Of a stretch of 64,000 nucleotides of DNA, positions 1-8,572 are shown in pieces. The notes beneath the pieces were generated by a model, which searched no databases, was not told where the DNA came from, and saw only the letters and a program-made list of their open reading frames with translations. Both the position numbers and the translations under genes were made by a program. Each line of letters begins with the position of its first letter. Position 1 is the stretch's first letter. The DNA is taken from positions 1-64,000 of the forward strand of contig NZ_JAIVFT010000016.1 in the NCBI RefSeq assembly GCF_020829665.1, given 5' to 3'. The stretch is from Nostoc sp. CHAB 5824 (lineage in GTDB: Bacteria > Cyanobacteriota > Cyanobacteriia > Cyanobacteriales > Nostocaceae).

Positions 1-51
1 TCGGATATGCCTATAGTCTGGGACTTGCTGCAATTGTTCGACGAGGTTCAT
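1..51 (-). CDS. Transposase N-terminus, probably ISAs1-type (partial, cut by window edge)
   Basis: Reading leftward from the ATG at 51, the first 17 residues are MNLVEQLQQVPDYRHIR and the frame leaves the window. The phrase LVEQLQ-VPD-R is typical of the start of ISAs1/H-repeat-type DDE transposases, where it precedes a hydrophobic stretch. Only 17 codons are visible, so it cannot be said whether the gene is intact. The assignment rests on this short motif alone. Confidence 0.4.
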   Translation of the reverse strand, partial: MNLVEQLQQVPDYRHIR

Positions 52-148
52 ACTTGTTAGTTATCCATTTTTCTCCACCCTCTACAAATCATTATTATTT
101 TTCTCTCGTTGTATGAAACCACCCTGCTTTTTAAGGGGGGGTTAGGGG

Positions 149-316
149 GGATCAATAAGTGCAAAGATACAGCCAACCACTTTTAAAACAACCTCTGATA
201 AAGATTGGGGACTAACTGACTGTATTAGCTTTGCGGTGATGACACAGGAGGGGATTAATCAAGCCTTTATATCTGACCGTCATTTTGAGCAAGCGGGATT
301 TCCCAAATTGTTGTAA
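149..316 (+). pseudogene. 3' remnant of a PIN-domain (VapC-like) toxin gene
   Basis: An open frame ends at the TAA at 314-316 and reads DKDWGLTDCISFAVM, then SDRHFEQAGFPKLL. This is the conserved C-terminal part of PIN-domain ribonucleases, with the acidic residue in the LTDC motif and the SDRHF-QAGF tail. No start codon or N-terminal half is present. Upstream lies a G-rich stretch (135-150) of a kind found between Nostoc genes, so the gene appears truncated. A palindromic hairpin follows at 350-377. Confidence 0.6.
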
Positions 317-349
317 ATCAAAAAATACTGGAATTTAGGCAAGGTTTGT

Positions 350-377
350 GTTGTGGCAATTCATTAATTGCCACGAC
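350..377. terminator. 12-bp hairpin after the PIN remnant
   Basis: The arms at 350-361 and 366-377 pair over 12 bp (one G-U) around a 4-base CATT loop. No clear T-run follows on either strand, so it may be a terminator relic or simply a palindrome. Confidence 0.4.
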
Positions 378-772
378 AATACGTTAACTTTTCTACGTAG
401 ATAAGTTAGCCAGCAATTATTCCTGCGCGTTCTGTCGTAAAATCAGCGACGGGGAATCAAACATCATAAAAATATTGGGCAAGCTCTCACTTGTTCTGTT
501 GTCAACAGTAGGGGCAATACCCTGCGGGAAGCCGCTTTGCGTCTATATGAATTGTCCCTACGGATTTTCGTAGGGATACCGCAATGTTCCCTAGTGCGTG
601 GTTTATTTGCTTGAAAAACGCTGTAATACCCAACCGAAGGTATTGTCACCAATAGGACTATTCACTCCTTAAGTACCCAATTGACATAGGGTAGCAATAC
701 ACGATACATCATGATTCAACCGTTAAATTTTTAAAGATGAAAAATTTCTTTAATTTCAGGTTTAACCAATAC
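378..772. other. Intergenic region with Nostoc-type short repeat
   Basis: No supported gene. Around 515-560 there is a GC-richer interspersed-repeat-like stretch (CCTGCGGGAAGCCGCTTTGCG). The promoter of the downstream carbon operon should lie in the AT-rich 660-770 part, but I cannot fix a box with confidence. Confidence 0.4.
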
Positions 773-786
773 AAGGAGAGGTGGAT

Positions 787-1755
787 ATGGATGTTAGCTT
801 AATTGTATCCAACATTTTGAATCCGCCAATCCTGTTTTTCTTTTTAGGCATGACTGCTGTTTTTGTCAAGTCTGATCTGGAAATTCCCGCACCAATACCC
901 AAACTGCTTTCGTTGTATCTGCTGTTTGCCATTGGTTTTAAAGGAGGGGTAGAACTAATCAAAAGTGGCATCACTCAGGAAGTAGTTCTAACACTTGTAG
1001 CAGCAATGATGATGGCTTGCGTTGTTCCAATTTACACCTTTTTTATCTTGAAGTTGAAATTGGATACTTACGATGCTGCTGCGATCGCTGCAACCTATGG
1101 CTCTATCAGTGCCGTCACTTTCATCACGGCTAGCGCTTTTTTAACTGAGCTTGGCATTACTTTTGATGGTTACATGGTGGCAGCCCTTGCCCTGATGGAA
1201 TCCCCAGCGATTATAGTTGGTCTAATTTTGGTGAATATATTCACCGCCGATGGAAAGCGGGATTTTTCGTGGCCGGAAGTTTTGCAAGAAGCATTTCTTA
1301 ATAGTTCAGTTTTTCTCCTAGTCGGTAGTCTCTTGATCGGTGTCTTGACAGGAGAACGCGGTTGGCACGTATTAGAACCCTTTACTCAAGGGTTGTTTTA
1401 TGGCGTTCTCACCTTCTTTTTACTGGACATGGGATTAGTCGCAGCTAGAAGAATTAAAGACTTGCAAAAAACCGGAGTTTTCCTAATTTTATTTGCCATA
1501 CTAATTCCAATAGTCAATGCTGCCATTGGGTTGGTGATTGCTAAACTCATCGGTATGCCTCGCGGAGATTCGCTGTTATTCGCTGTATTGTGTGCCAGTG
1601 CTTCTTACATCGCTGTCCCGGCGGCTATGCGGATGACTGTTCCCGAAGCAAATCCCAGCCTCTATGTTTCTACCGCTCTAGCAGTGACATTTCCGTTCAA
1701 TATTATTGTGGGAATTCCGTTATATCTCTACGGAATTAACCTATTTTGGGGGTAA
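787..1755 (+). CDS. sbtA: SbtA-like sodium-dependent bicarbonate transporter (DUF897 family)
   Basis: A polytopic inner-membrane permease of about 322 residues, expected to import HCO3- with Na+ for the CO2-concentrating mechanism. The family signature is visible in both halves: an early segment IPKLLSLYLLFAIGFKGGVE, and ASASYIAVPAAMR-TVPEANPSLYV near the C-terminus, with about ten hydrophobic segments in total. It is shorter than canonical SbtA (about 370 aa), mainly because the cytosolic loop around residues 155-165 (TADGKRDFSW) is very short. The ATG at 787 is preferred over the GTG at 781 because AAGGAG at 773-778 then has normal spacing. The stop lies 4 bp before the sbtB-like start, so the two are co-transcribed and probably coupled. 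Function is inferred from family and neighbours; this is a divergent branch and substrate is untested. Confidence 0.85.
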   Translation: MDVSLIVSNILNPPILFFFLGMTAVFVKSDLEIPAPIPKLLSLYLLFAIGFKGGVELIKSGITQEVVLTLVAAMMMACVVPIYTFFILKLKLDTYDAAAIAATYGSISAVTFITASAFLTELGITFDGYMVAALALMESPAIIVGLILVNIFTADGKRDFSWPEVLQEAFLNSSVFLLVGSLLIGVLTGERGWHVLEPFTQGLFYGVLTFFLLDMGLVAARRIKDLQKTGVFLILFAILIPIVNAAIGLVIAKLIGMPRGDSLLFAVLCASASYIAVPAAMRMTVPEANPSLYVSTALAVTFPFNIIVGIPLYLYGINLFWG

Positions 1756-1759
1756 TAAT

Positions 1760-2071
1760 ATGCACTTAGTTAAAAAGATAGAAATTATCGCTAACTCCTT
1801 TGAGCTTGCCAAAATTTTAGATAGTTTAGACAAGTCGGGTGTACATAACCATGCCGTAATTAAAAATGTTGCTGGTAAAGGATTACGAGGAACGACAGAA
1901 GATTTAGACATGACCATGCTTGATAATGTTTACATCCTCGCGTTTTGTATGCCAGAACAACTCAAGCCTGTTGTAGAAAATATCAAACCACTCCTTAATA
2001 AATTCGGAGGCACTTGCTACGTTTCCGATGTGATGGAGATTCGCTCTGTCAGATGTGTCGCGTCAATGTAA
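1760..2071 (+). CDS. sbtB: SbtB-like PII-family regulatory protein
   Basis: A 103-residue PII-like protein, expected to form a trimer that binds adenine nucleotides and gates the adjacent SbtA. It has the ferredoxin-like pattern VKKIEIIANSFELAKILDSL, a T-loop region GKGLRGTTEDLDMTMLDNVY, and a second beta-alpha-beta half. The C-terminus (MEIRSVRCVASM) lacks the CGxxxC redox loop of canonical SbtB, so redox control of that kind is not expected. The start at 1760 has a G-rich RBS at 1748-1752 inside the end of sbtA; the frame stays open upstream to 1706 but that would overlap sbtA. Third gene of the operon follows 16 bp later. Confidence 0.8.
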   Translation: MHLVKKIEIIANSFELAKILDSLDKSGVHNHAVIKNVAGKGLRGTTEDLDMTMLDNVYILAFCMPEQLKPVVENIKPLLNKFGGTCYVSDVMEIRSVRCVASM

Positions 2072-2087
2072 AAGAGTTATAAATTCA

Positions 2088-2801
2088 ATGAAACATTTCA
2101 TGGAACGTCGTGATTTTTTGAAGTTAGGAATGACTGGGGCGTTTGGAATGATGCTATCTGCCAGCGATTTACTCTGGCGGGTGGAACAGGCTAAAGCTGC
2201 CGAAATACCCTCAACTTCCCCTGAATCCCTTAGTCCCGATGCAGCATTGCAAAAGCTGATAGAGGGAAATCAGCGATTTATTCAGCACCAACCCCAATAC
2301 CCCGATCAATCTGCGCTGCGGTTGCAGGAAGTTGCTCAAGTTCAACATCCATTTGCAACTATTCTCAGTTGTGCGGATTCACGAGTCCCCGCAGAAATTG
2401 TTTTTGATCAGGGCATTGGAGACATCTTTGATGTTCGGATTGCCGGAAATATCGCTACACATGAAGCGATCGGTAGTATTGAATATGCGGTTGTCTTATT
2501 AGCTTCTCCGCTATTGATGGTGATGGGTCATGAGCGTTGTGGGGCTGTAACCGCCGCTGTCCAAAACGATTCCTTACTCGGTGATATTAGTACTTTTGTG
2601 AAGGCAATTAAGCCAGCTGTGACAAAAGTCAAGGATCAGCCGGGTGACGCGGTTGAGAATGCAGTGGTTGCAAATGTGCAATATCAAATTGAACAGTTGA
2701 AGCGATCGCAGCTTTTAACTGAGCAAGTGCAGTCTGGCAAATTGAAAATTGTCGGGGGTCGTTACGACTTGGATACAGGGAGGGTAACTATTATTACTTA
2801 G
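2088..2801 (+). CDS. Beta-carbonic anhydrase with Tat signal (EcaB-like)
   Basis: Zinc enzyme interconverting CO2 and HCO3-. Zinc and catalytic residues are visible: C95-x-D97-x-R99 in SCADSRVPAE and H148-x-x-C151 in GHERCGAV. The N-terminus carries a twin-arginine signal (ERRDFLKLGMTGAFG, then an AKAAE cleavage-like site near residue 39), so the enzyme should fold in the cytosol and be exported to the periplasm or thylakoid lumen. The ATG at 2088 follows sbtB by 16 bp; ATG 2100 is an alternative and 2055 would overlap sbtB. Placement beside a bicarbonate importer suggests that it supplies HCO3- for uptake or recaptures leaked CO2. Known exported cyanobacterial beta-CAs are EcaB-type; that name is used here by analogy. 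Confidence 0.85.
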   Translation: MKHFMERRDFLKLGMTGAFGMMLSASDLLWRVEQAKAAEIPSTSPESLSPDAALQKLIEGNQRFIQHQPQYPDQSALRLQEVAQVQHPFATILSCADSRVPAEIVFDQGIGDIFDVRIAGNIATHEAIGSIEYAVVLLASPLLMVMGHERCGAVTAAVQNDSLLGDISTFVKAIKPAVTKVKDQPGDAVENAVVANVQYQIEQLKRSQLLTEQVQSGKLKIVGGRYDLDTGRVTIIT

Positions 2802-2894
2802 TTCGGGAGATGAGGGGCAGGGGAGACAGGGGAGACAGGGGGAGAAGAATTAATAACCAATGCCCCATTCTCAATGTCCAATGCCTTGCCTCCT

Positions 2895-4568
2895 TCAATC
2901 CTGCACAGTCATTGGCAAACGAATGGTGAAAGTAGAACCAACTCCCGGTTGACTTTTGACAATAATCTCACCACCCATCATCTGGCAAAAGTGGCGGCTA
3001 ATTGCTAACCCCAGTCCCGTACCTCCATACTTTTTCGTAGTCGAAGTATCTCCTTGTGTAAAAGGTTGAAATAACTGCTGCTGTTGACGTTGAGACATAC
3101 CTATGCCTGTGTCAGTAACAGTGAAAGTAATCATGCCCAAAGGAGCCTCCGGTCGGAATTCATCCTTTTCTCTGTTGACTGTCAGCGTCACCTTGCCGTT
3201 TGTAGTAAACTTACTGGCGTTGCTTAGTAAATTTAACAACACCTGCCGCATCCTAGTTTGATCGGCGTACATCATGCCAAGTTGCTCATCAAAATCCACT
3301 TCTAAAATATTGGCATTTTTTTCTATAGCTGGTTTAACTGTGAGGACAATATTATGAATCAGTGTCGCAATCTCGAATGTCTCTGGATAAAGGGTCATTT
3401 TCCCCGCTTCAATTTTTGACAAGTCGAGGATTTCGTTAATCAAGTGCAGTAGATGCTTACCAGCAGAGTTAATTGTTTCTAAGTCTGTGATAAAGTCTGC
3501 CGATAAACCAAGATCCGTAGCGTCGTCTTCTAAAAGTTGGCTCAAGCCAATGACAGCATTTAATGGTGTGCGTAATTCGTGGCTGACATTGGCCAAAAAG
3601 ACGCTTTTTGCCTTGCTAGCAGCTTCAGCTAATTCTTTAGCTTGTTGTAGTTCTTTTGTTCGCTGAGATACTCGCTCAATCAGACGATTTAGAGATTTGG
3701 CGAGTAGACCAATTTCATCTTCAGTGGTAACAGGCGCTCGCAAATCGAAATTAGATTTTCTTGCAACTTGCTCCGCTACTTGGGTGACAGTGATAACCGG
3801 TTCAGCGATCGCCCGACTGGTACGCCAAGCTACAATGGCTGCGATCGCCACCGAAACCAGCATACTTATCATCACGATGAATCGCTCAACTACTTTTGCC
3901 TGCTCAACGGCTTTTTGCCTTTCTTGCTCTTGATCTTCAGCAGTTTGCAGGATGTTAGTCAAGCTTTGAGAAAGCTGGTCTAGCCGTATGGCTGTTTCAC
4001 CACGCATAATTGTCAATAACTGCGATCGGGCAGAGGAAATCTGCCGAGGCTGCACTTTTTGGGAGTTAATTTTCTGTAAGACGACTTCGATCTGGTCAAC
4101 GTAAGCTTTTAAATTAGTCTTGTAATCCAGCAATAATGTCTGTAAAGTCGAGCTTGTTGCTGCTAGTCTTTTAGGTTTACTGTCGATAAATCCGGCAATT
4201 TCTGACTCTAATTGCTTGGCTTTTTCAACATTCTTCAGAAAATCAGCTTTTTTGCTTTGTAGCCGTTGTGAATTTTCCAATACAGCAACTAGGTTAGAGC
4301 TATGTAATTGCGCCCCTACTACTGCATCTTTATAATTACTCAGTAGTTGCCCTTGTTCATAGGCTTGATTGAATTGCCTAACTTCCCTTCCCCGGTAGTA
4401 GTTGGCGATCACTAACCCAGTCAGTGAGCCAAAAAAGCCAATTCCAATAGCTACAAAGTACCCATAGCCAATTTTTTGATGGATGCGCCAAGAACTGGCT
4501 TTGAGTTTCCCTCGTGAGGGAAATTCTATGGTCGGGAGTTCGTCTGTCGATGGCTCTTCGGCTGACAC
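2895..4568 (-). CDS. Membrane sensor histidine kinase (TM-sensor-TM-HAMP-HisKA-HATPase)
   Basis: A 557-residue kinase. TM1 lies at about 36-57 and TM2 near 230-248, enclosing an extracytoplasmic helical sensor region of about 170 residues. A HAMP linker follows (ITVTQVAEQVARKSNFDL), then the H-box FLANVSHELRTPLNAVIG, an N-box NLLSNASKF, DTGIGM and a G2 box YGGTGLGLAIS, so the ATPase looks active. There is no receiver domain and no response regulator next door. The start is a GTG at 4568; no in-frame ATG exists upstream before a stop. It converges with the carbon operon, whose last gene ends 93 bp away. The signal sensed is unknown. Confidence 0.9.
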   Translation of the reverse strand: MSAEEPSTDELPTIEFPSRGKLKASSWRIHQKIGYGYFVAIGIGFFGSLTGLVIANYYRGREVRQFNQAYEQGQLLSNYKDAVVGAQLHSSNLVAVLENSQRLQSKKADFLKNVEKAKQLESEIAGFIDSKPKRLAATSSTLQTLLLDYKTNLKAYVDQIEVVLQKINSQKVQPRQISSARSQLLTIMRGETAIRLDQLSQSLTNILQTAEDQEQERQKAVEQAKVVERFIVMISMLVSVAIAAIVAWRTSRAIAEPVITVTQVAEQVARKSNFDLRAPVTTEDEIGLLAKSLNRLIERVSQRTKELQQAKELAEAASKAKSVFLANVSHELRTPLNAVIGLSQLLEDDATDLGLSADFITDLETINSAGKHLLHLINEILDLSKIEAGKMTLYPETFEIATLIHNIVLTVKPAIEKNANILEVDFDEQLGMMYADQTRMRQVLLNLLSNASKFTTNGKVTLTVNREKDEFRPEAPLGMITFTVTDTGIGMSQRQQQQLFQPFTQGDTSTTKKYGGTGLGLAISRHFCQMMGGEIIVKSQPGVGSTFTIRLPMTVQD

Positions 4569-5568
4569 TTTTTTGCTTTCTGAACTGTTGTCGATAGGGG
4601 TTGGCTTTTGAAAAAGGCATTTCTCAAACCTTCTTGCCTCCCCGCAAAAATCACCAAATCAGTTTAGCTTGTGCAAACACTTAGATTGGTGATTAACATT
4701 TACATTATCTTCTTTTATAGCAATAGCAAATCATTACTTACTAGATAATTAACATAACCTTATATAGTATAAGTGGTTTTGATAGCAATGTTCCTAAGTA
4801 AACTTACTGACAGCGAATACAATTTACTTTTTTCAGCAGCAATGAATAATTTCTTGCACTAAAGACCTATCTGAGACTGTCTTCTCTTTACCACAACACT
4901 TTCCTTAATATACATTTGATAACAATGAGTTCTTGTCATCAGGTATGCCAATACTCTACCTTACTGCTTTCTTATAAAATTAATACAATCAGGAAAAAAA
5001 CCAAGGCTTTGATATTCGTTGGGCATTGAGCATGGGGCATAGGTTATTTCTTCCTCATCTCCCTGATCTCCAGGCACATATATCATAAAATACTTCTACA
5101 GTCTAGTCTATGTGAATACAAAAAAACCTTTATTACGTATTAATATCAATACGAATGCGTTAATTGACGAACGCGGCTTAAGATAGTTTTAATATCAGAT
5201 AAAATCAGCTTTTAGGCTTATATAAATGAGAGGTGGACTGATTTTTGCATGATTTGTACTTAAATTTAGTACGATTATGAGCAAATGACACGGAATGGGA
5301 TAATTACAAACTGAGGATTCCAGTTGATTCAAAAAAATAACTCAGATAGCTGATCAGAATACATCCTGCTGCCTTCTGAGTTCTATCCTCCTACTGACTT
5401 TCTACCTTGTAGTTGATGCAGTAGATATTACGAGGCAATTATAGTTATAGGACACTAAAACCCTTTTGTGCCCTTTACGCAATTGTACTAATGCACTTGT
5501 GCATTACCTAATCAACAGCCTTTTGGTTGTAATTATCCAAATTAGAAAAACTCAACTGTCAAATTTAT
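4569..5568. other. Long AT-rich intergenic region
   Basis: About 1 kb with no supported gene on either strand. It separates the histidine kinase from the CURT1 gene and should hold both promoters. No strong repeat or hairpin was noticed. Confidence 0.4.
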
Positions 5569-5578
5569 AGGAGTGAAA

Positions 5579-6016
5579 ATGCCAGAACAAGAATTTACCG
5601 AAACCCCATCCAAAGAGAATACAGTGGCAGAGATCAACAGCCAAACCGGAACAATCACCAAACTCCAGCCTCCCGCACAGTCTCAAGATGAATGGCTAAA
5701 ATATGGTGAGCAAATTTCTAGCTTTTTAGCAACATTGCCAGAATATCTGGGAAGCTTCTTTAATCAATATAAGCAACCCCTGGTAACAGTTGGTTTAATT
5801 GTAGGAGCAATTGTTGGGGTTAAAGTACTCTTGGCAATATTAGATGCTTTGAATGATATTCCCTTGGTAGCACCTACTTTTGAGTTAATTGGTATTGGTT
5901 ACTCTGCCTGGTTTGTTTACCGCTATTTACTCAAAGCCTCAACTAGGAAAGAGTTAACAAGTGAAATCACCACTCTGAAATCACAAGTGGTTGGTAAACA
6001 AATTCCAGAAGCTTAA
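5579..6016 (+). CDS. CURT1/CAAD-domain thylakoid membrane protein
   Basis: A 145-residue protein with a polar N-terminal tail, an amphipathic segment (YGEQISSFLATLPEYLGSFF), two adjacent membrane helices (PLVTVGLIVGAIVGVKVLLA and VAPTFELIGIGYSAWFVYRY) and a C-terminal helix ending KSQVVGKQIPEA. This is the CAAD domain, also known as CURT1, which bends thylakoid membranes in plants and shapes thylakoids in cyanobacteria; the same domain is appended to some cyanobacterial aminoacyl-tRNA synthetases. Here it stands alone with no synthetase part. The ATG at 5579 has AGGAG at 5569-5573; a GTG at 5573 overlaps that RBS and is rejected. A strong terminator follows. Confidence 0.85.
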   Translation: MPEQEFTETPSKENTVAEINSQTGTITKLQPPAQSQDEWLKYGEQISSFLATLPEYLGSFFNQYKQPLVTVGLIVGAIVGVKVLLAILDALNDIPLVAPTFELIGIGYSAWFVYRYLLKASTRKELTSEITTLKSQVVGKQIPEA

Positions 6017-6082
6017 TATCTGAACTATGGCTTCTCCTGCAAAGACGCTACGCTGATGCTTTAATTCAAAATCACGTCCTGT

Positions 6083-6116
6083 TCTGATCTAAGGAAGCCT
6101 TAGATCAGACTTTTCT
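6083..6116 (+). terminator. Rho-independent terminator after CURT1 gene
   Basis: The 12-bp perfect arms 6083-6094 and 6098-6109 enclose a 3-base AAG loop, followed by CTTTTCTC. It lies 67 bp after the stop codon. Confidence 0.75.
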
Positions 6117-6251
6117 CAAAATTAAGAATTTTTTTTGAATTTCTAATTTTGAATTTTCTGCCAGGGGTTGACCAAGAAGCAGGGGAGCAATAAAGAATCT
6201 TTCTTCTCAGTTCCTCTGCCTCTTTGTTGAACACTTTCTCTACCAAGCTCA

Positions 6252-7397
6252 TTAAGATGAGCCTCCTGCGGACAAGTTACCTTTTTGGTTCTGCTTTGGA
6301 ATGGGCGAGAGTCTTGGAGACACGCTGGGCGAGCGCACAATGTTTTGCGATGGGATTCCTTCCAACTTGCCCCGTTTTACTAAAGCTTGATGAATCATCG
6401 CCGCAACTTCAGCCCGACTAGCTACTTTGTTGGGAGCAAGAATTTGTGGATTTGGATAGTTAACTACCAGACCATTGGTTGTTGCAGCAGCTATTTTGCC
6501 GATTGCATAGGTTGGAATATCTTTAGCATCTTTATAGACACTTAAAATTTTATTTGGGGAAGTGGGTGCTTTCAAATTCAACCCACTAACAAGGGCAACT
6601 AAAACTTGCACTCGTGAAATATTTTGTTGTGGTTTGAAGGTTTTTTTCGGGTAGCCTTTGAGAAATCCGGTACTAATGGCTTGGTCAATTGCTGGAGTTG
6701 CCCAGAATTTTGTTGGTACATCTTGAAATGCGATCGCAGTTTTAGACAGTTTTTGGTCAAAGGCTTTTTGCAGGATAGCAGCAAATTCGGCGCGGTTTAC
6801 AGCCTGATTTGGTCTAAAAGAATAATCAGGAAACCCCTTGAGAATACCACGCGAAGAAAGAACATCTATAAAACGGCGACCCCAAAAGTTATTGGGCACA
6901 TCGTTAAATGCAATTGGCGGCGGAATGATTGATTTTTGTTTTGCCGGAGTTACTAAAGGCAAGGCTGATGATGTAACTGATGACTCAAGTCCTGCTGAAG
7001 AGGGTACAGGTGTCTGCGCTTGTGGGGATTGAGTTGGGATTACCTGAGTAGATGGTAACACTGTGCGCGAAGGAGTTGCGCTGTTAGTCGGGAATGAAGA
7101 TGTCTTGGGTTCAACAACAGCCTCAGATTGAGATGACGGCAAAACGTTGTTGGAGGCTGCATTTGGGTCTACCTTGGGAGTAGAGGAGGGCAATACTTGA
7201 TTTGGTTGAACACTTCTAGACGGAGTGGCAGAAGGTGACAGCAACCCGTTTAAGTTCCAGCTAGAATCCCTGCGGGACAATGACCAAAAAAGAATTGCTC
7301 CGATAGTGGTGAAGGCAACCAGAATTGCTATAAATTCATCAAAGCCAAGGGCAGTTCTTTGGGATGACTCCGGTTCGGAAGGAGGTCTATTTGTCAT
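6252..7397 (-). CDS. SLH-domain protein with N-terminal membrane anchor
   Basis: A 381-residue surface protein. A short cytosolic N-terminus precedes one membrane helix (DEFIAILVAFTTIGAILFW, about 20-38). A Pro/Ser/Thr-rich linker of about 120 residues follows, then three S-layer homology repeats: FNDVPNNFWGRRFIDVLSSR, FQDVPTKFWATPAIDQAIST, and a third ending NKVASRAEVAAMIHQALVKR. SLH repeats bind secondary polymers of peptidoglycan, so the protein probably links the cytoplasmic membrane to the cell wall. The C-terminal 40 residues are low-complexity. No enzymatic domain is visible. Confidence 0.88.
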   Translation of the reverse strand: MTNRPPSEPESSQRTALGFDEFIAILVAFTTIGAILFWSLSRRDSSWNLNGLLSPSATPSRSVQPNQVLPSSTPKVDPNAASNNVLPSSQSEAVVEPKTSSFPTNSATPSRTVLPSTQVIPTQSPQAQTPVPSSAGLESSVTSSALPLVTPAKQKSIIPPPIAFNDVPNNFWGRRFIDVLSSRGILKGFPDYSFRPNQAVNRAEFAAILQKAFDQKLSKTAIAFQDVPTKFWATPAIDQAISTGFLKGYPKKTFKPQQNISRVQVLVALVSGLNLKAPTSPNKILSVYKDAKDIPTYAIGKIAAATTNGLVVNYPNPQILAPNKVASRAEVAAMIHQALVKRGKLEGIPSQNIVRSPSVSPRLSPIPKQNQKGNLSAGGSS

Positions 7398-7573
7398 CGT
7401 GATTACCCTAGTAGCAGTAAAATTTGTGTCTAAACAAATTAAGCCACAGATGGCTATTTTACACCACCCCTTTTTAATTCGTAATTCGTAATTCGTAGTA
7501 AAGTATCAGGCTTCTGGTTCAATGCCGAGCGATGTCTAACGACAAGCCGCTGACGCTCCTTCTCTGCGAGACG

Positions 7574-8325
7574 CTACGCGAACGTCGCTACCGCTTCGCT
7601 AATGCGTCTACGCAATTGGGCAGATAGGCGATCAGCCTTTTCGCGTTCCTGTTCGGCCCTTTCATCGCCACTCAATAACAAATTACCTTGTAAATCCCAC
7701 CAACGCAGCCAGGTAATTCCACATTCTGATAAACTCCTAGCCAAATTCCTAATTCAACTTCTAAGGGGCCTATGGGATAATGTCCTCGTTCATTTGCTGG
7801 TAACACCTGATACTGTCCTTCAATCAGATGATAAACTTCTATACTGGCTTTACTCGCTTCATAAATGCCGTAAAAAGGAGGACGAATCACCTGCTCATAA
7901 ACCCAAAATTTACCCTTCCAAGGAGTTTTATCTCGTTCTTCACTACCGTCACCAGAGACAAATTCCAGGACAATCAACGGGGCAATGGACTCTTGCCATA
8001 ATACATAAGAACGTCGCGTTTGCCCATTGAGTGTAGGCGGTACATTGGGTACATAAAACCAATCTGGTGCTTCTGCTCCTTTTTCAAGGGGATCAGTCAA
8101 GCACCAGTAAATGCCTAAGTCTTGTCCTATACAGTATTCACCTTGAGAATTTAATTTTTTGAGAACGGGTTGAATGGAGTCAGTCAGTAAGATACTTTGG
8201 GGATACTCTTGCCAATTTTTGCCTTCGGCACGCTTTGCGAACACAAATGTGCCATCAGACTCTGGAAGCTGGGTATAGTCTGGGAAAGGAGTGAGGGCGG
8301 TGGGTGGATTGGTTGCAGAGGTCAT
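7574..8325 (-). pseudogene. Uma2-family (DUF820) nuclease gene with C-terminal frameshift
   Basis: The 5' frame (8325 to 7672) encodes 217 residues of a Uma2/DUF820 protein, a PD-(D/E)XK-like fold common in cyanobacteria. It carries the core VLEFVSGDGSEERD and PFYGIYEASKASIEVYHL. The expected ending after VELP is read in the next frame: WLRWWDLQGNLLLSGDERAE, then a charged helix, stopping at 7574. A single-base loss near 7710-7714 explains the switch. The nuclease-like core is upstream of the shift, so a truncated protein may still fold. The new 3' tail runs into a Nostoc repeat (7540-7620). Confidence 0.75.
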
Positions 8326-8572
8326 AACGCTACCTTTGCACTTTTTGTAAAGGTTGTTTTTAGTGTAGCTTGCGATCGCTCTCTAAATATTCTCCACCCA
8401 GACTATAAATTATAAATCGCACACTTATTACTTCCAGTCGCCTTAGAACGATTTTCACCCTGACAGCTCGCTAGTCCTACTAGATACCTTAACCGAAATC
8501 GAATTTGAGGGTGACAGAATGTAAAATATTAACTTATTGTTTACCTAATATTTGTAAAAATCAGGGTGTATA

